Positions 1 to 11,130 of a stretch of 32,033 bases of DNA are shown one piece after another. The position numbers were made by a program, and so were the translations under genes. Numbering within the stretch: position 1 is the stretch's first letter; each line of letters starts with the position of its first letter. The notes below the pieces were generated by a model. That model was not told where the DNA came from, made no database searches, and was given only the letters and a program-made list of their open reading frames with translations. Source of the stretch: Phycisphaerae bacterium (GTDB taxonomy: Bacteria; Planctomycetota; Phycisphaerae; Sedimentisphaerales; Anaerohalosphaeraceae); contig JAHDQI010000341.1 in assembly GCA_018433925.1 (NCBI GenBank), positions 1 through 32,033 on the forward strand. Reading direction: 5' to 3'.

Positions 1-2
1 AA

Positions 3-1346
3 TGCGTGACCAACGCTCACAACCTGGCGATGGTGGCGCTGACGGCGCGGATGCAGCACGAACACAACTACGACGACGAGCGGCTGAAAAAAATCGGGCT
101 GGAACGGCTCGATATTGACCCGGGGAATGTGCAGTGGAAATGGGCCATTGATTTCTGCGCCCAGTCGCTGCGGAACATCACCATCGGCAGAGGCGGAAAG
201 ATGGACGGCTTCGAGATGGAGTCGGGGGCGCAGATTTCGGTCTCGAGCGAGGTGATGGCGATTCTGGCGGTCTCGAAAAACCTGGCGGACATGCGGCAGC
301 GGATGAGCAAGATTGTGCTGGCCTATGACAAAAGCGGGCGGCCGATCACGACGGCCGACCTGGAGGTGGACGGGGCGATGACGGCCTGGATGATCGATGC
401 GCTGAATCCGACGCTTTTGCAGACGATTGAGGGGCAGCCGATTTTTGTACATGCCGGTCCGTTCGCCAACATCGCAATCGGCCAGAGCAGCATCATCGCG
501 GACCTGGTGGCAACCAAGCTGTCTGATTATGTGGTCACGGAAAGCGGGTTCGGGGCGGATATCGGGTATGAAAAATTCTGGAATCTGAAATGCCGGATGT
601 CGGGCCTGAAACCTCACGCGGTGGTGATTGTGGCGACGGTGCGTGCGCTGAAGATGCACGGGGGCGGCCCGGCGGTCAAACCGGGGGCTCCGCTGAGCAT
701 TGAATATACGCGTCAGCATCTGGACCTGCTCGAAAAGGGGTGCGAGAACCTGATGGCGCATATTGATATCGTTCGCAAATCAGGGATTCGCCCGATTGTC
801 TGCGTCAATCAATTCAAGACGGATACGCCGGAAGAGCTGTCGCTGATTCGGCGGCTTGCCGAGGAAGCCGGGGCCGAAGCGGCCGTATCGGACCACTGGG
901 CGCGAGGGGGCGACGGGGCGATTGAACTGGCCGAGAAAGTGGCGGCCGCGGCCCAGGAGGAGCGGGATTTTGAGTATCTGTATTCGCTGGAGATGCCGCT
1001 GAAAGAGCGGATTGCCCTGATCGCGACGGAAATCTACGGCGCCGAGGGTGTGGTGTTTGATGACAAGGCGCTGAAGAAAATCAAGATGATCGATGAGAAC
1101 CCGCAACTGCGGCGTCTCGGGACGTGCATGGTCAAGACGCATTTGAGCGTCTCGCACGATCCGGATCTGAAAGGCCGGCCCCGCGGGTGGACGCTGCCGA
1201 TCCGGGATCTCATGGTGTACGAAGGGGCCGGGTATGTGGTGCCGATTGCCGGGGATATCAAGCTGCTGCCGGGGACGGGGTCGAACCCGGCCTATCGGCG
1301 GATCGACGTGGACCTCAAGAGCGGCAAGGTGCAGGGGCTGTTCTAA
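3..1346 (+). CDS. fhs: Formate--tetrahydrofolate ligase, 3' part (5' end outside window)
   Basis: ATP-dependent ligation of formate to tetrahydrofolate, giving 10-formyl-tetrahydrofolate for cytosolic one-carbon metabolism and, in acetogens, the methyl branch of the Wood-Ljungdahl pathway. About 447 codons are visible. The family is usually about 550-590 residues, so the N-terminal 110-140 residues, including the ATP-binding P-loop, lie upstream. The frame is open to the window edge, so the GTG at position 6 is an internal codon and not a start. The family signature VIVATVRALKMHGGG (nt 621-668) matches the second FTHFS PROSITE pattern. The stretches ITIGRGGKMDGFEMESG and FANIAIGQSSIIAD are also typical of the family. 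The gene ends in TAA and converges on the next gene with 41 bases between. Identity is secure; whether it serves acetogenesis or folate cycling cannot be decided here. Confidence 0.95.
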   Translation, partial: CVTNAHNLAMVALTARMQHEHNYDDERLKKIGLERLDIDPGNVQWKWAIDFCAQSLRNITIGRGGKMDGFEMESGAQISVSSEVMAILAVSKNLADMRQRMSKIVLAYDKSGRPITTADLEVDGAMTAWMIDALNPTLLQTIEGQPIFVHAGPFANIAIGQSSIIADLVATKLSDYVVTESGFGADIGYEKFWNLKCRMSGLKPHAVVIVATVRALKMHGGGPAVKPGAPLSIEYTRQHLDLLEKGCENLMAHIDIVRKSGIRPIVCVNQFKTDTPEELSLIRRLAEEAGAEAAVSDHWARGGDGAIELAEKVAAAAQEERDFEYLYSLEMPLKERIALIATEIYGAEGVVFDDKALKKIKMIDENPQLRRLGTCMVKTHLSVSHDPDLKGRPRGWTLPIRDLMVYEGAGYVVPIAGDIKLLPGTGSNPAYRRIDVDLKSGKVQGLF

Positions 1347-1387
1347 GAGGCAGACGGGCCCGGCCGCGGGCGGCGTCCGGGGGATTG

Positions 1388-2056
1388 TCAGGGGGCGGTC
1401 AGTTTGTTTGCGGTCAGGGGGGAGGCCGGGGAGTTTGGGTCGGCGGCGCCGCGGCAGGCGAGGATGGCGGCTCGCAGCCCGGAGGCGGCGGCGGCGATGG
1501 ATTCGAGTTCCTCTCGCAAAAGAGGCCTTTGGGCCGATCTCCACAGCAGGATAAATCCGACGGCCCGGCCGAGGATTCCCAGCGGTACGGCGGCGACGGA
1601 GATTTGCTTTAAGAGGGCCGGCGAGGCCTGCATTCCGAGAGTCAGCATCCGCTCGGCCGAACAGACCTGCCCGGTCATCGCGATATTCTTGACCGCCTGG
1701 GAGGTAAACCACTGTTGGAAATGTTCGCGGCTGAGATTGGTTTTGTCTTTTTGCGAGGCGACGAGATGGATGTCGAAGCCCTGTTTTTCGAGGATGAAAA
1801 TGGCGGTGTTGGGGTCGCCGGCGCGGGCCTGGATCGCCATCGCGGCGCTGTCGAGCAGGGTCTGGAGATCGCCGCAGCCGAGCAGGGTTTCGTAAAAGCC
1901 GGCGACAAAGGTCAGGCGGGAGAGTTTTTGTGCGAACTGGCCGTGTGCGCCGACCATGTCCTTGCAGAGGATGCCGATCTGCTGATGCTGCCGGGCCTGT
2001 TTTTGTCGAAGGGCCCGGATGGCCGAGAGGGCCCGCTGATTTCGCCGTGCTTCCAC
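1388..2056 (-). CDS. Small cytosolic GAF-domain-like protein with N-terminal coiled coil
   Basis: 222 residues with no signal peptide. The N-terminal ~60 residues are rich in Q, R, K and A and look helical or coiled-coil. Residues ~65-200 have the pattern of a GAF sensor domain: a helix (LQTLLDSAAMAIQARAG), a strand (TAIFILEK), a GQVC turn, and hydrophobic strands (AAVPLGILGRAVGFILLW) followed by a C-terminal helix. GAF domains bind small ligands or mediate dimerisation; no output domain is attached. The start is GTG at 2056 because an AGGAG ribosome-binding site lies six bases upstream on the minus strand. The gene is divergent from ligA and convergent with fhs, so it is probably monocistronic. 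The ligand and partner cannot be told from sequence, and the GAF assignment rests on pattern only. Confidence 0.7.
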   Translation of the reverse strand: MEARRNQRALSAIRALRQKQARQHQQIGILCKDMVGAHGQFAQKLSRLTFVAGFYETLLGCGDLQTLLDSAAMAIQARAGDPNTAIFILEKQGFDIHLVASQKDKTNLSREHFQQWFTSQAVKNIAMTGQVCSAERMLTLGMQASPALLKQISVAAVPLGILGRAVGFILLWRSAQRPLLREELESIAAAASGLRAAILACRGAADPNSPASPLTANKLTAP

Positions 2057-2206
2057 CGTGTTCTCCTCGATCGAGAGATTCCGTGTAAAAAACCTGTTTG
2101 TATGTCGTCATTTGGCGGCGAGGGCTTAAGGGTGAAAACCCGACTTTTTGGGCAGGCCCGATAATCGGCGCATTTTGATTTGCAATTGCTTATTTCCGAT
2201 TTTTGA

Positions 2207-4878
<2,672 letters not shown>

Positions 4879-5258
4879 CTGAATTTCACAAAAAACTGTG
4901 GAAAGTTGCTGTTATCTTACCATGCGGCAAGAAAAATCTTAAAAAAAATGAAAAATTTTTTTAAAAATTTTTTTCGTCTTTCAGGCCTCTGTTTTTGCAT
5001 ACGAAAACCCTGATCTTTGTTTTCATTCGTCAAGCACCATCGTCGTCTCTTTTTTTAAACATTCAAAATTTTACATCGAACGGTATGTTTCAATGCGTTT
5101 TACAAAAACCTGTTTTGTTGTATTCTGTGTTCAAGATGGCCTGCGTTTCATCGCAGCGCCGGTTTGGAAGCCAGCATCGCGGCCGTCCGGCGCCTTTGGG
5201 TAATCCGGTTGAAACAAAAAATTATGGAGACAGAATGAACTTTTTGACGATATTATTG

Positions 5259-5264
5259 TATAAT
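5259..5264 (+). promoter_or_regulatory. Candidate -10 box of the lysine-rich gene (TATAATAAAG)
   Basis: A perfect TATAAT followed by AAAG lies 69 bases before the start codon. TTGACG (5244-5249) is only nine bases upstream, too close for a standard -35. At 17 bases spacing only TGAACT is found. The leader RNA would be about 60 bases and holds the strong ribosome-binding site. Confidence 0.5.
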
Positions 5265-5314
5265 AAAGCAACGTTGTGAACGAGTGTGTTAATTGAAAAG
5301 TTCAGACAAATCCG

Positions 5315-5326
5315 AAAGGAGGTGAT
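5315..5326 (+). promoter_or_regulatory. Very strong Shine-Dalgarno sequence AAAGGAGGTGAT
   Basis: Twelve bases complementary to the conserved 3' end of bacterial 16S rRNA (ATCACCTCCTTT), six bases before the ATG at 5333. Most genes in this window have only four to six complementary bases. This indicates high translation of the small downstream gene and fixes its start. Confidence 0.9.
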
Positions 5327-5332
5327 TACACC

Positions 5333-5443
5333 ATGGCAAAGAAGAAAGCCGCAAATAAGAAAGTCGCGAAGAAGAAAGTAGCCAAGAAGAAAGCCACAAA
5401 GAAAAAAGCCACCAAGAAGAAAGCCACCAAGAAGAAAAAATAA
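5333..5443 (+). CDS. 36-residue lysine-rich histone H1-tail-like protein
   Basis: The predicted protein has 36 residues and consists almost only of K, A, T and V in a five-residue period (VAKKK, ATKKK); about 60 per cent is lysine. At DNA level it is a degenerate 15-base tandem repeat (AAGAAGAAAGCCACC). Such tails resemble the C-terminal domain of eukaryotic histone H1 and bacterial H1-like proteins (chlamydial Hc1/Hc2, HctB-type). They bind nucleic acid by charge and are intrinsically disordered. Here the tail stands alone without a folded domain. The gene has its own -10 box, an exceptional ribosome-binding site and an immediate strong terminator, so it looks like a highly expressed single-gene unit. 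DNA or RNA compaction is an inference. A ribosome-associated role or a decayed repeat are alternatives, although the expression signals argue against decay. Confidence 0.8.
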   Translation: MAKKKAANKKVAKKKVAKKKATKKKATKKKATKKKK

Positions 5444-5470
5444 CATCCACGAAAGTTGTGTGGCACACAA

Positions 5471-5507
5471 AGAAGGTTTTGCACGGACTGCAAAACCTTC
5501 TTTTTTT
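5471..5507 (+). terminator. Intrinsic terminator of the lysine-rich gene
   Basis: A perfect 13-base-pair stem, AGAAGGTTTTGCA (5471-5483) with TGCAAAACCTTCT (5489-5501), a five-base loop, and a T run (5501-5507). It lies 27 bases after the stop codon. Confidence 0.92.
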
Positions 5508-5594
5508 ATGCGCCGCCTTCGGGCGCAAGGCATCTGGTTTTGTCGGGGCGGGAAAAGCGGCGGCAAAAAAGTCTAAGTGCTTGTTTTATAAAGA

Positions 5595-6158
5595 CTAATA
5601 GATCTGGCCGCCCTGCTGTCCGTAGCTGTTTAACACGGCCGCGGCCTGTTTGCGAAGGACGTCAACTGCTACCTGAATGCCCCTTTGGCGCAATCCTTCC
5701 CGCCAGCGGCGGGGCTTATGGCCCTCATCAAAGCCCACCGCCCTTGCATCCTGATCGCGTGCGGCGCAGACAACCGAGGCAACGCCGGACCAGGGAATCG
5801 CTCCCAGACACATGGCGCAGGGCTGACAACTGGAAAACAATTCAAAGGAACAATCCTGCCGATTTGGCAGACGACCGCAGGAAAACGCCTTTTGCGCAAG
5901 AGACAAGGCGACAATCTCCGCATGGGCCGCGCTGAATCCGGAAGAAGTGACGAGATTGACGCCGATGGAGACGAGACGGCCGGAGTTTTGTTCAAACACC
6001 GCGGCGCCAAACGGTCCGCCGGTTTTTTCCTGCACGTTTCGCCGGGAAAGCTCGATGACAAACCGCATTTTTTCTTCCAAATCGGAAAACGGTTCGCCGT
6101 TTTGTCGAATATATTCCTTTGTCCACTGCGGAAGCTCGATTGAAAAAACGCATTCCAT
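5595..6158 (-). CDS. Nucleoside/base deaminase of the CMP/dCMP type (guanine deaminase-like)
   Basis: A zinc-dependent deaminase of 187 residues. The zinc ligands and catalytic glutamate are visible: H79-A-E81 (SAAHAEIVAL) and C114-A-M-C117 (SSCQPCAMCLGAI). The segment GGPFGAAVFE is typical of the guanine deaminase (GuaD) and TadA-like branch. TadA usually shows a longer conserved context, and the G-I-P-W-S-G segment here resembles GuaD, so guanine deaminase (guanine to xanthine) is the better guess. The start is ATG at 6158, preceded by AAGGAG ten bases upstream on the minus strand. It diverges from a nitrilase-family amidohydrolase, which suggests shared control of nitrogen or purine salvage. 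The exact substrate is unproven. Confidence 0.8.
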   Translation of the reverse strand: MECVFSIELPQWTKEYIRQNGEPFSDLEEKMRFVIELSRRNVQEKTGGPFGAAVFEQNSGRLVSIGVNLVTSSGFSAAHAEIVALSLAQKAFSCGRLPNRQDCSFELFSSCQPCAMCLGAIPWSGVASVVCAARDQDARAVGFDEGHKPRRWREGLRQRGIQVAVDVLRKQAAAVLNSYGQQGGQIY

Positions 6159-6316
6159 CCCTGTCTCCTTAGCGAGTCTGCCTGATCGCCGCCGGCGGAA
6201 AATTCCGCTTGATTTGCGGGCGGCTTGTGCTACGTTATTCTTACTAAGTTTTTACTATTTTAGCAGTTATATCAAGGATTTTCCGTTTTTTTCGCGACGG
6301 ATCGGGATTTTCAATC

Positions 6317-7168
6317 ATGAATGCAGAAGTTCTTCGTATCGCAACCTGTCAGTTCGGCGTGACGGCCGATCTTGCCGCCAACGCCGAGCGGATCGCCGCG
6401 CTGATGAAAGCGGCGGCGGAAAAGGGCGCGCATATCGCGCATTTTTCCGAATGCGCGCTGAGCGGGTACGCGGGCGTTGATTTTGATTCATTTGAGGGCT
6501 ATCGGTGGGATCTGCTGAAGGAAAAAACGCTTGACCTGGCGGCATTGGCGGGCCGATTGGGAATCTGGATCGCGCTTGGATCGTCTCATCGTCTTACTGA
6601 ACCCAACCTGCCGCATAACTGTTTGTACCTGATCAGCCCGGAAGGGAAGATCGTCGATCGTTATGATAAGCGTTTTTGTACCGAAGCGGATCTGAAACAT
6701 TACACGCCGGGCAATCATTTTGTCTATTTTGTCATCAATAAGATAAAATGCGCACTTTTGATTTGTTTTGATCTTCGTTTTCCGGAACTTTACCGCGCAC
6801 TTTATAAAGAGGATGTGAAGGTAATATTTCAATCGTTTTATAATGCCCGGCAGCAGGGACCCAGTGTGCACACGGAGATCATGCGGCAGACGATGCAGGC
6901 CAACGCCGCCGACAACGGATTCTGGGCAAGCATGACGAACTCGTGCGGGTGGTTTTGTCCGTATCCTTCGTGTTTTATTCAGCCGGACGGACGGATCATC
7001 AGTCAATGCGCCGAGCACAAAGAAGACCTGATTGTCAATACGGTGGACCTGAGCCGGACCTTTTATGATCCGGCCGCCCCGTTTCGCGATCTGGCGACGG
7101 AAGGCATTTTGACGAACGGCCCGGAATTTCTGGAAGATCGTCGTACCAAAAACCGGACCGTTTTATAA
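6317..7168 (+). CDS. Carbon-nitrogen hydrolase (nitrilase superfamily)
   Basis: 283 residues with the Glu-Lys-Cys triad of the nitrilase/cyanide dihydratase/carbamoylase superfamily: E45 (FSECALSGY), K118 (YDKRFC) and C150 (LLICFDLRFPE). Members hydrolyse amides or nitriles, or use ammonia, and act in the cytosol. Amidases such as omega-amidase, N-carbamoylputrescine amidase and aliphatic amidases share this layout. An alanine follows C-E (FSECAL) where many have P or L, so the subfamily is not assigned. The start is ATG at 6317 and no strong ribosome-binding site is visible. The central part is somewhat A+T-richer than the flanks. The gene diverges from the deaminase across 158 bases that hold nested inverted repeats. 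Confidence 0.85.
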   Translation: MNAEVLRIATCQFGVTADLAANAERIAALMKAAAEKGAHIAHFSECALSGYAGVDFDSFEGYRWDLLKEKTLDLAALAGRLGIWIALGSSHRLTEPNLPHNCLYLISPEGKIVDRYDKRFCTEADLKHYTPGNHFVYFVINKIKCALLICFDLRFPELYRALYKEDVKVIFQSFYNARQQGPSVHTEIMRQTMQANAADNGFWASMTNSCGWFCPYPSCFIQPDGRIISQCAEHKEDLIVNTVDLSRTFYDPAAPFRDLATEGILTNGPEFLEDRRTKNRTVL

Positions 7169-7174
7169 TACCGT

Positions 7175-7194
7175 CCCGCCAACGGACAGGCGGG
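7175..7194. repeat. Palindromic hairpin CCCGCC-N8-GGCGGG (REP-like)
   Basis: Six G+C-only base pairs with loop AACGGACA, seven bases after the stop of the hydrolase. No T run follows, so it is not a classic intrinsic terminator. It could stabilise the 3' end of the mRNA or be one copy of a dispersed palindromic element; no second copy was seen in the window. Confidence 0.5.
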
Positions 7195-7258
7195 GCGCAC
7201 AAGCTATTGAAAAAAAAGCGGAAAGTGAAACCAAATCAGTTTTTTGCAGGATTTATCC

Positions 7259-8461
7259 ATGACCAACAAGACGATAACAGCGCCAAAGGGATTTCGGACG
7301 GCGGGCATTGCCTGCGGGATCAAGGCCAGCGGCAAACCGGACCTGGCCCTTCTGCACTGCCCGACGGGGGCCAAGGCGGCGGCTGTCTTTACGACGAATA
7401 AGATTGTTTCGGCGGCGGTGACGCTCTGCCGCCGGCATGTGCAAACGTCCCGTACGTACGCGGCGGTGCTCAACAGCGGCAACGCCAACGCCTGTACGGG
7501 GGCCAAAGGACTGGCTTCGGCCCTGGTCATGTGCAAAAAAGCGGCCAAGGAGCTGGAGATCGAGACCGATCAGGTCCTGATTGCCTCGACGGGCATCATC
7601 GGCCAGCCGCTGCCGATTACCAAGGTGACCGCGGGAATCGCTGCGGCCGCCTCCCGGCTGACAGAAACGATGGGGGCGGGGCTGAACTTTTCGAGGGCGA
7701 TTTTGACGACGGATACCAAGGTGAAAACCGCCTCGGTCAAGATCGAAATCTATGGAAAGGAAGTGGTCCTGGCCGGTACGGTCAAGGGGGCGGGGATGAT
7801 CGGGCCGAATATGGCTACGACGCTGTGTGTGCTGACCACGGACGCGGCAATCAGTAAACCTTTGCTCGGTAAGGCCTTAAAGAGCGCAATCGGGCAATCC
7901 CTTAACCGGCTGACCGTGGACGGCCACCAAAGCACCAATGATACGGCCATGATTTTGGCCTCGGGACTGGCCGAGAACCGCCCCATCAAAAAGCAGGACT
8001 CCGGCTATCGGCGATTTTCGCGTGCCCTGACGGAATTATGCTGCGATCTGGCCCGGCAGATGGCCCTGGACGCCGAGGGAGCGACCCGCATGTTTACCGT
8101 TTGTGTGACCGGGGCGGCAACCAAGGCCGAGGCCCTTCAGGCGGCCCGGGCCGTGGCCAATTATGACCTGGTCAAATGCGCTGTTCACGGGGCCGATCCG
8201 AACTGGGGCCGGATTCTCTGCGCCGTCGGATCCTGCGGTGTGAAGCTGAATCCGGATAAGCTGGCCTGTAAAATTGGGGAAATTACGGTATTTAGGAATG
8301 GAAGACCCGCTGCATTTGACGTTAAAAAGGTCTCCCGGATTATTGCTGAACAAGAGCATACGATCACGGTGGACCTGGGGGCGGGCCGATACAGCGATTA
8401 CTGCTATGGATGCGATCTAAGCAAAGAGTATGTAACCATAAACGCCGATTACCACACCTGA
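7259..8461 (+). CDS. argJ: Bifunctional glutamate N-acetyltransferase / N-acetylornithine transferase ArgJ
   Basis: Moves the acetyl group from N-acetylornithine to glutamate (and in bifunctional forms from acetyl-CoA), allowing the cyclic arginine pathway. The precursor cuts itself before a threonine that becomes the nucleophile. Here the site is T187 in KGAGMIGPNMATTL, so alpha (1-186) and beta (187-400) chains are expected. Other conserved pieces are AAVLNSGNANACTG and the C-terminal HGADPNWGRILCAVG. 400 residues is normal. ATG 7259 is chosen because AGGA (7248-7251) sits at the right distance; a TTG at 7244 would add five residues and precede that site. Arginine synthesis is thematically near argS, but the two are not an operon. 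Mono- or bifunctionality is not decidable. Confidence 0.95.
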   Translation: MTNKTITAPKGFRTAGIACGIKASGKPDLALLHCPTGAKAAAVFTTNKIVSAAVTLCRRHVQTSRTYAAVLNSGNANACTGAKGLASALVMCKKAAKELEIETDQVLIASTGIIGQPLPITKVTAGIAAAASRLTETMGAGLNFSRAILTTDTKVKTASVKIEIYGKEVVLAGTVKGAGMIGPNMATTLCVLTTDAAISKPLLGKALKSAIGQSLNRLTVDGHQSTNDTAMILASGLAENRPIKKQDSGYRRFSRALTELCCDLARQMALDAEGATRMFTVCVTGAATKAEALQAARAVANYDLVKCAVHGADPNWGRILCAVGSCGVKLNPDKLACKIGEITVFRNGRPAAFDVKKVSRIIAEQEHTITVDLGAGRYSDYCYGCDLSKEYVTINADYHT

Positions 8462-8511
8462 GAAAAGTCCCTGCGGCGGGAAATCAAGACGGGAATTTCG
8501 GCGGAAATAGG

Positions 8512-8539
8512 TTGAAATAGACGGCAAAATCTGTACACT
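8512..8539 (+). promoter_or_regulatory. Candidate sigma-70 promoter of hppA
   Basis: TTGAAA (8512-8517), 16-base spacer, TACACT (8534-8539), 60 bases before the start codon. The spacing is good and the -10 is weak to moderate. Confidence 0.4.
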
Positions 8540-8599
8540 GTTCTGGATTTTATCGAACGAACTCGAAACCGGAAAGCATTAACAGGAAAGGATGATCAC

Positions 8600-11023
8600 G
8601 TGAACGGTCTAAGCAAGGTGTTACTGTGCGGAATGGTACTTCTGGCAGGTTCGGTTCCGGCGCTTGCCGCGGAGTCAACCGCAAGTGCGGGATTCGGCCT
8701 GGAATGGGGCGCTCCGTTCGGAGCAATGGCCTGCTCAATTCTGGCTCTGTTCTTCGCAATCTACTTTTATAAGAAGGTGATGTCGGCCCCGGCCGGGACC
8801 GACAAGATGATCGAGATCGCCACCTATGTTCGGGAAGGGGCTTATGCGTACCTGTTTCGTCAATATAAGGTCGTAGCCCTCGTTTTCGCCATCCTGTTTA
8901 TCATTTTCGCGGTGCTGTCGTATTACGGCGTGCAGAACCCGTTCGTTCCGGCGGCGTTTCTGACGGGCGGCTTTTTCAGCGGCCTGTGCGGCTTCCTGGG
9001 AATGAAGACGGCGACCAACGCCTCCTCTCGAACGGCCCAGGGGGCCAGCGAGAGCTTAAACCGGGGCCTGCAGGTGGCCTTCCGCAGCGGGGCTGTGATG
9101 GGGCTGGTGGTCGTCGGCTTCGGGCTGCTGGATATCACGGCATGGTACCTGATTCTCGATAAGCTGATTTATACGCCGGAGAATATGGCCAACGGGCTGA
9201 AACTGTTCGGCGATTTTTACCTGGTGCATCCGAACATGGACGCCTCGCAGAAACTGATTGAAATTACCACCACGATGATTACGTTCGGCATGGGGGCCTC
9301 GACGCAGGCGCTGTTTGCCCGTGTCGGCGGCGGCATTTATACCAAGGCGGCGGATGTGGGAGCCGACCTGGTGGGCAAGGTGGAGGCGGGGATTCCGGAA
9401 GACGATCCGCGGAACCCGGCGACGATTGCCGATAACGTGGGCGACAACGTCGGCGACGTGGCGGGCATGGGCGCCGATCTGTATGAAAGCTACTGCGGGT
9501 CGATCCTGGCAACGGCCGCACTCGGAGCGGCCCTGCCGGCGGCGTCTCTTCAGGCCCGCGGGGTGGATCCCCTGATGGCGGTGCTGGCCCCGATGATTAT
9601 CGCGGGCATCGGCATTCTGCTGTCGATCGCGGGGATCTTCATGGTTCGCTGCAAAGAAGGCGCCTCGCAGAAAAACCTGCTCAACGCCCTGCTGATCGGG
9701 ACCGGGGGCAGTTCCGTACTGATCCTGATCGCGCTGGTGATCATGGCCGCGGCCGGAATGATTACCTGGGGCCTGTTCGGCTCTGTTGTGGCCGGTCTGG
9801 CGGCCGGTGTGATCATCGGCCAGGTTACCGAGCGCTACACCTCGGACGAATATAAATATACCAAAGGCATCGCCGAACAGGCCCAGATGGGACCGGCGAC
9901 GGCGATTATCGACGGGTTTGCCGTCGGGATGTACTCGACCGGCTGGTGCGTGGTGACGATTGTCATCGGCATTCTGTGCGCGTTCGCGTTTGCCGGCGGT
10001 TTTGGCGACCTGTCGATGGGGCTGTACGGCATCGGCTTTGCGGCGGTCGGGATGCTTTCGACGCTGGGGATTACGCTGGCAACGGACGCGTACGGACCGA
10101 TTGCCGACAATGCCGGCGGCAACGCGGAGATGTGCGGGCTGGGCGAGGAGGTTCGCAAGCGGACCGACGCCCTCGACGCCCTCGGCAATACCACGGCGGC
10201 CACGGGCAAGGGCTTTGCAATCGGCTCGGCGGCCCTGACGGCGATGGCGCTGCTGGCGGCCTATATCGAAGAAGTCCGCATCTGGATCAAGAAGCTGGCG
10301 ATGGGCAGTTCGGACGGCGTCTTCCAGGTCGGCGATCATGTGTTTACGCTGGAATCGGTCAAGACGGCCACGGTGATGGAATTTGTGAATGCCTATAACC
10401 TGACCATTATGAATCCGAAGCTGATCTGCGGGCTGTTCATCGGGGCGATGATGGCGTTTGTGTTCTGCGCAATGACGATGAAGGCGGTCGGGCGTGCGGC
10501 CGGGGCCATGGTCAACGAGGTCCGGCGGCAGTTTAAGGAATCGCCGGGGATTATGCAGGGAACGCAAAAGCCGGATTATGCCCGGTGCGTGTCGATCTCG
10601 ACGGCCGGGGCCCAGCGGGAGATGATTCTGCCGTCGCTGATGGCAATTATCGTGCCGGTCCTGACCGGCGTGCTGCTGGGCGTTTCAGGTGTGATGGGCC
10701 TGCTGGCCGGCGGCCTGACGACCGGTTTTGTGCTGGCCATTACGCTCAATAACGCCGGCGGGGCCTGGGACAACGCCAAGAAGTACATCGAAAAAGGCGC
10801 GCACGGCGGAAAGAAACTGCCGGACGGCAGCAAGAACCCTGTGCACGCTGCGGCGGTCATCGGCGATACGGTGGGCGATCCGTTTAAGGACACCTCCGGG
10901 CCGAGTCTGAATATCCTGATCAAACTGATGACTATGGTCAGCGTGGTCTTCAGCGGCGTGGTAGTGAAATTTTCGCCGATGCTGGCCGACTGGTTCTCGA
11001 GGACGTTCGGGATGGGGAATTAG
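8600..11023 (+). CDS. hppA: K+-dependent membrane-bound pyrophosphatase (H+ or Na+ pumping)
   Basis: Couples pyrophosphate hydrolysis to H+ or Na+ export; integral inner-membrane homodimer with about 16 membrane helices. The 807 residues are long for the family (usually 650-770). The substrate motif [11 protein letters not shown] (252-262) and the acidic loop [20 protein letters not shown] are intact. In [11 protein letters not shown]533 and G536 stand where K+-independent enzymes have lysine and threonine, so this belongs to the K+-dependent group. Pumped ion, H+ or Na+, is not settled. The N-terminus carries an unusual extra segment ([17 protein letters not shown]...ALAAEST) that looks like a cleavable signal peptide before the first normal helix. 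The start is GTG at 8600 after AGGAAAGGATG. It likely lets an energy-limited anaerobe recover pyrophosphate energy. Confidence 0.96.
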   Translation: MNGLSKVLLCGMVLLAGSVPALAAESTASAGFGLEWGAPFGAMACSILALFFAIYFYKKVMSAPAGTDKMIEIATYVREGAYAYLFRQYKVVALVFAILFIIFAVLSYYGVQNPFVPAAFLTGGFFSGLCGFLGMKTATNASSRTAQGASESLNRGLQVAFRSGAVMGLVVVGFGLLDITAWYLILDKLIYTPENMANGLKLFGDFYLVHPNMDASQKLIEITTTMITFGMGASTQALFARVGGGIYTKAADVGADLVGKVEAGIPEDDPRNPATIADNVGDNVGDVAGMGADLYESYCGSILATAALGAALPAASLQARGVDPLMAVLAPMIIAGIGILLSIAGIFMVRCKEGASQKNLLNALLIGTGGSSVLILIALVIMAAAGMITWGLFGSVVAGLAAGVIIGQVTERYTSDEYKYTKGIAEQAQMGPATAIIDGFAVGMYSTGWCVVTIVIGILCAFAFAGGFGDLSMGLYGIGFAAVGMLSTLGITLATDAYGPIADNAGGNAEMCGLGEEVRKRTDALDALGNTTAATGKGFAIGSAALTAMALLAAYIEEVRIWIKKLAMGSSDGVFQVGDHVFTLESVKTATVMEFVNAYNLTIMNPKLICGLFIGAMMAFVFCAMTMKAVGRAAGAMVNEVRRQFKESPGIMQGTQKPDYARCVSISTAGAQREMILPSLMAIIVPVLTGVLLGVSGVMGLLAGGLTTGFVLAITLNNAGGAWDNAKKYIEKGAHGGKKLPDGSKNPVHAAAVIGDTVGDPFKDTSGPSLNILIKLMTMVSVVFSGVVVKFSPMLADWFSRTFGMGN

Positions 11024-11066
11024 CCCCGATCGCTGTTGACGAACCGGGTGTTTCGGAGTATTCTTG

Positions 11067-11100
11067 CAGGGGCGGCCTGAGAGTCGCCCCTGTTTTTTTT
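11067..11100 (+). terminator. Intrinsic terminator after hppA
   Basis: CAGGGGCG (11067-11074) pairs with CGCCCCTG (11085-11092) across a ten-base loop, followed by eight T (11093-11100). It separates hppA from rsfS; the rsfS ribosome-binding site begins only 15 bases later, so rsfS needs read-through or its own promoter. Confidence 0.9.
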
Positions 11101-11130
11101 CGGGACTGATTGCAGGAGAGGTCAAAACCC

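Larger units (their letters stand above)
4879..5332. other. 454-base non-coding region with A/T tract and G+C-rich structured island
   Basis: No convincing gene was found. Bases about 4930-4977 are almost only A and T, with long A and T runs (including AAAAATTTTTTT). Bases 5141-5193 are locally G+C-rich and can fold: CTGCG (5141-5145) pairs with CGCAG (5152-5156), and GCGCCGG (5156-5162) pairs with CCGGCGC (5187-5193). The right end carries the promoter and ribosome-binding site of the lysine-rich gene. A + strand frame across 4995-5279 was not accepted as a gene. Confidence 0.6.

Noticed and set aside
780-2111. 443-codon minus-strand frame across fhs and the GAF gene
   Set aside because: Overlaps two better-supported genes and reads as an R/P-rich shadow.
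4995-5279. 94-codon + strand frame
   Set aside because: Runs through A/T tracts, the G+C-rich island and the -10 box of the next gene; no ribosome-binding site or family resemblance.
5315-5443. CRISPR or tandem-repeat array
   Set aside because: The 15-base repeat is coding and has no spacers.
5289-5566. Minus-strand frames opposite the lysine-rich gene (F/L/S/W-rich)
   Set aside because: They are the complement of AAG/AAA repeats; the + strand has the ribosome-binding site and terminator.
9056-10567. 503-codon open frame on the minus strand
   Set aside because: Antisense to hppA; H/R/Q-rich shadow translation.
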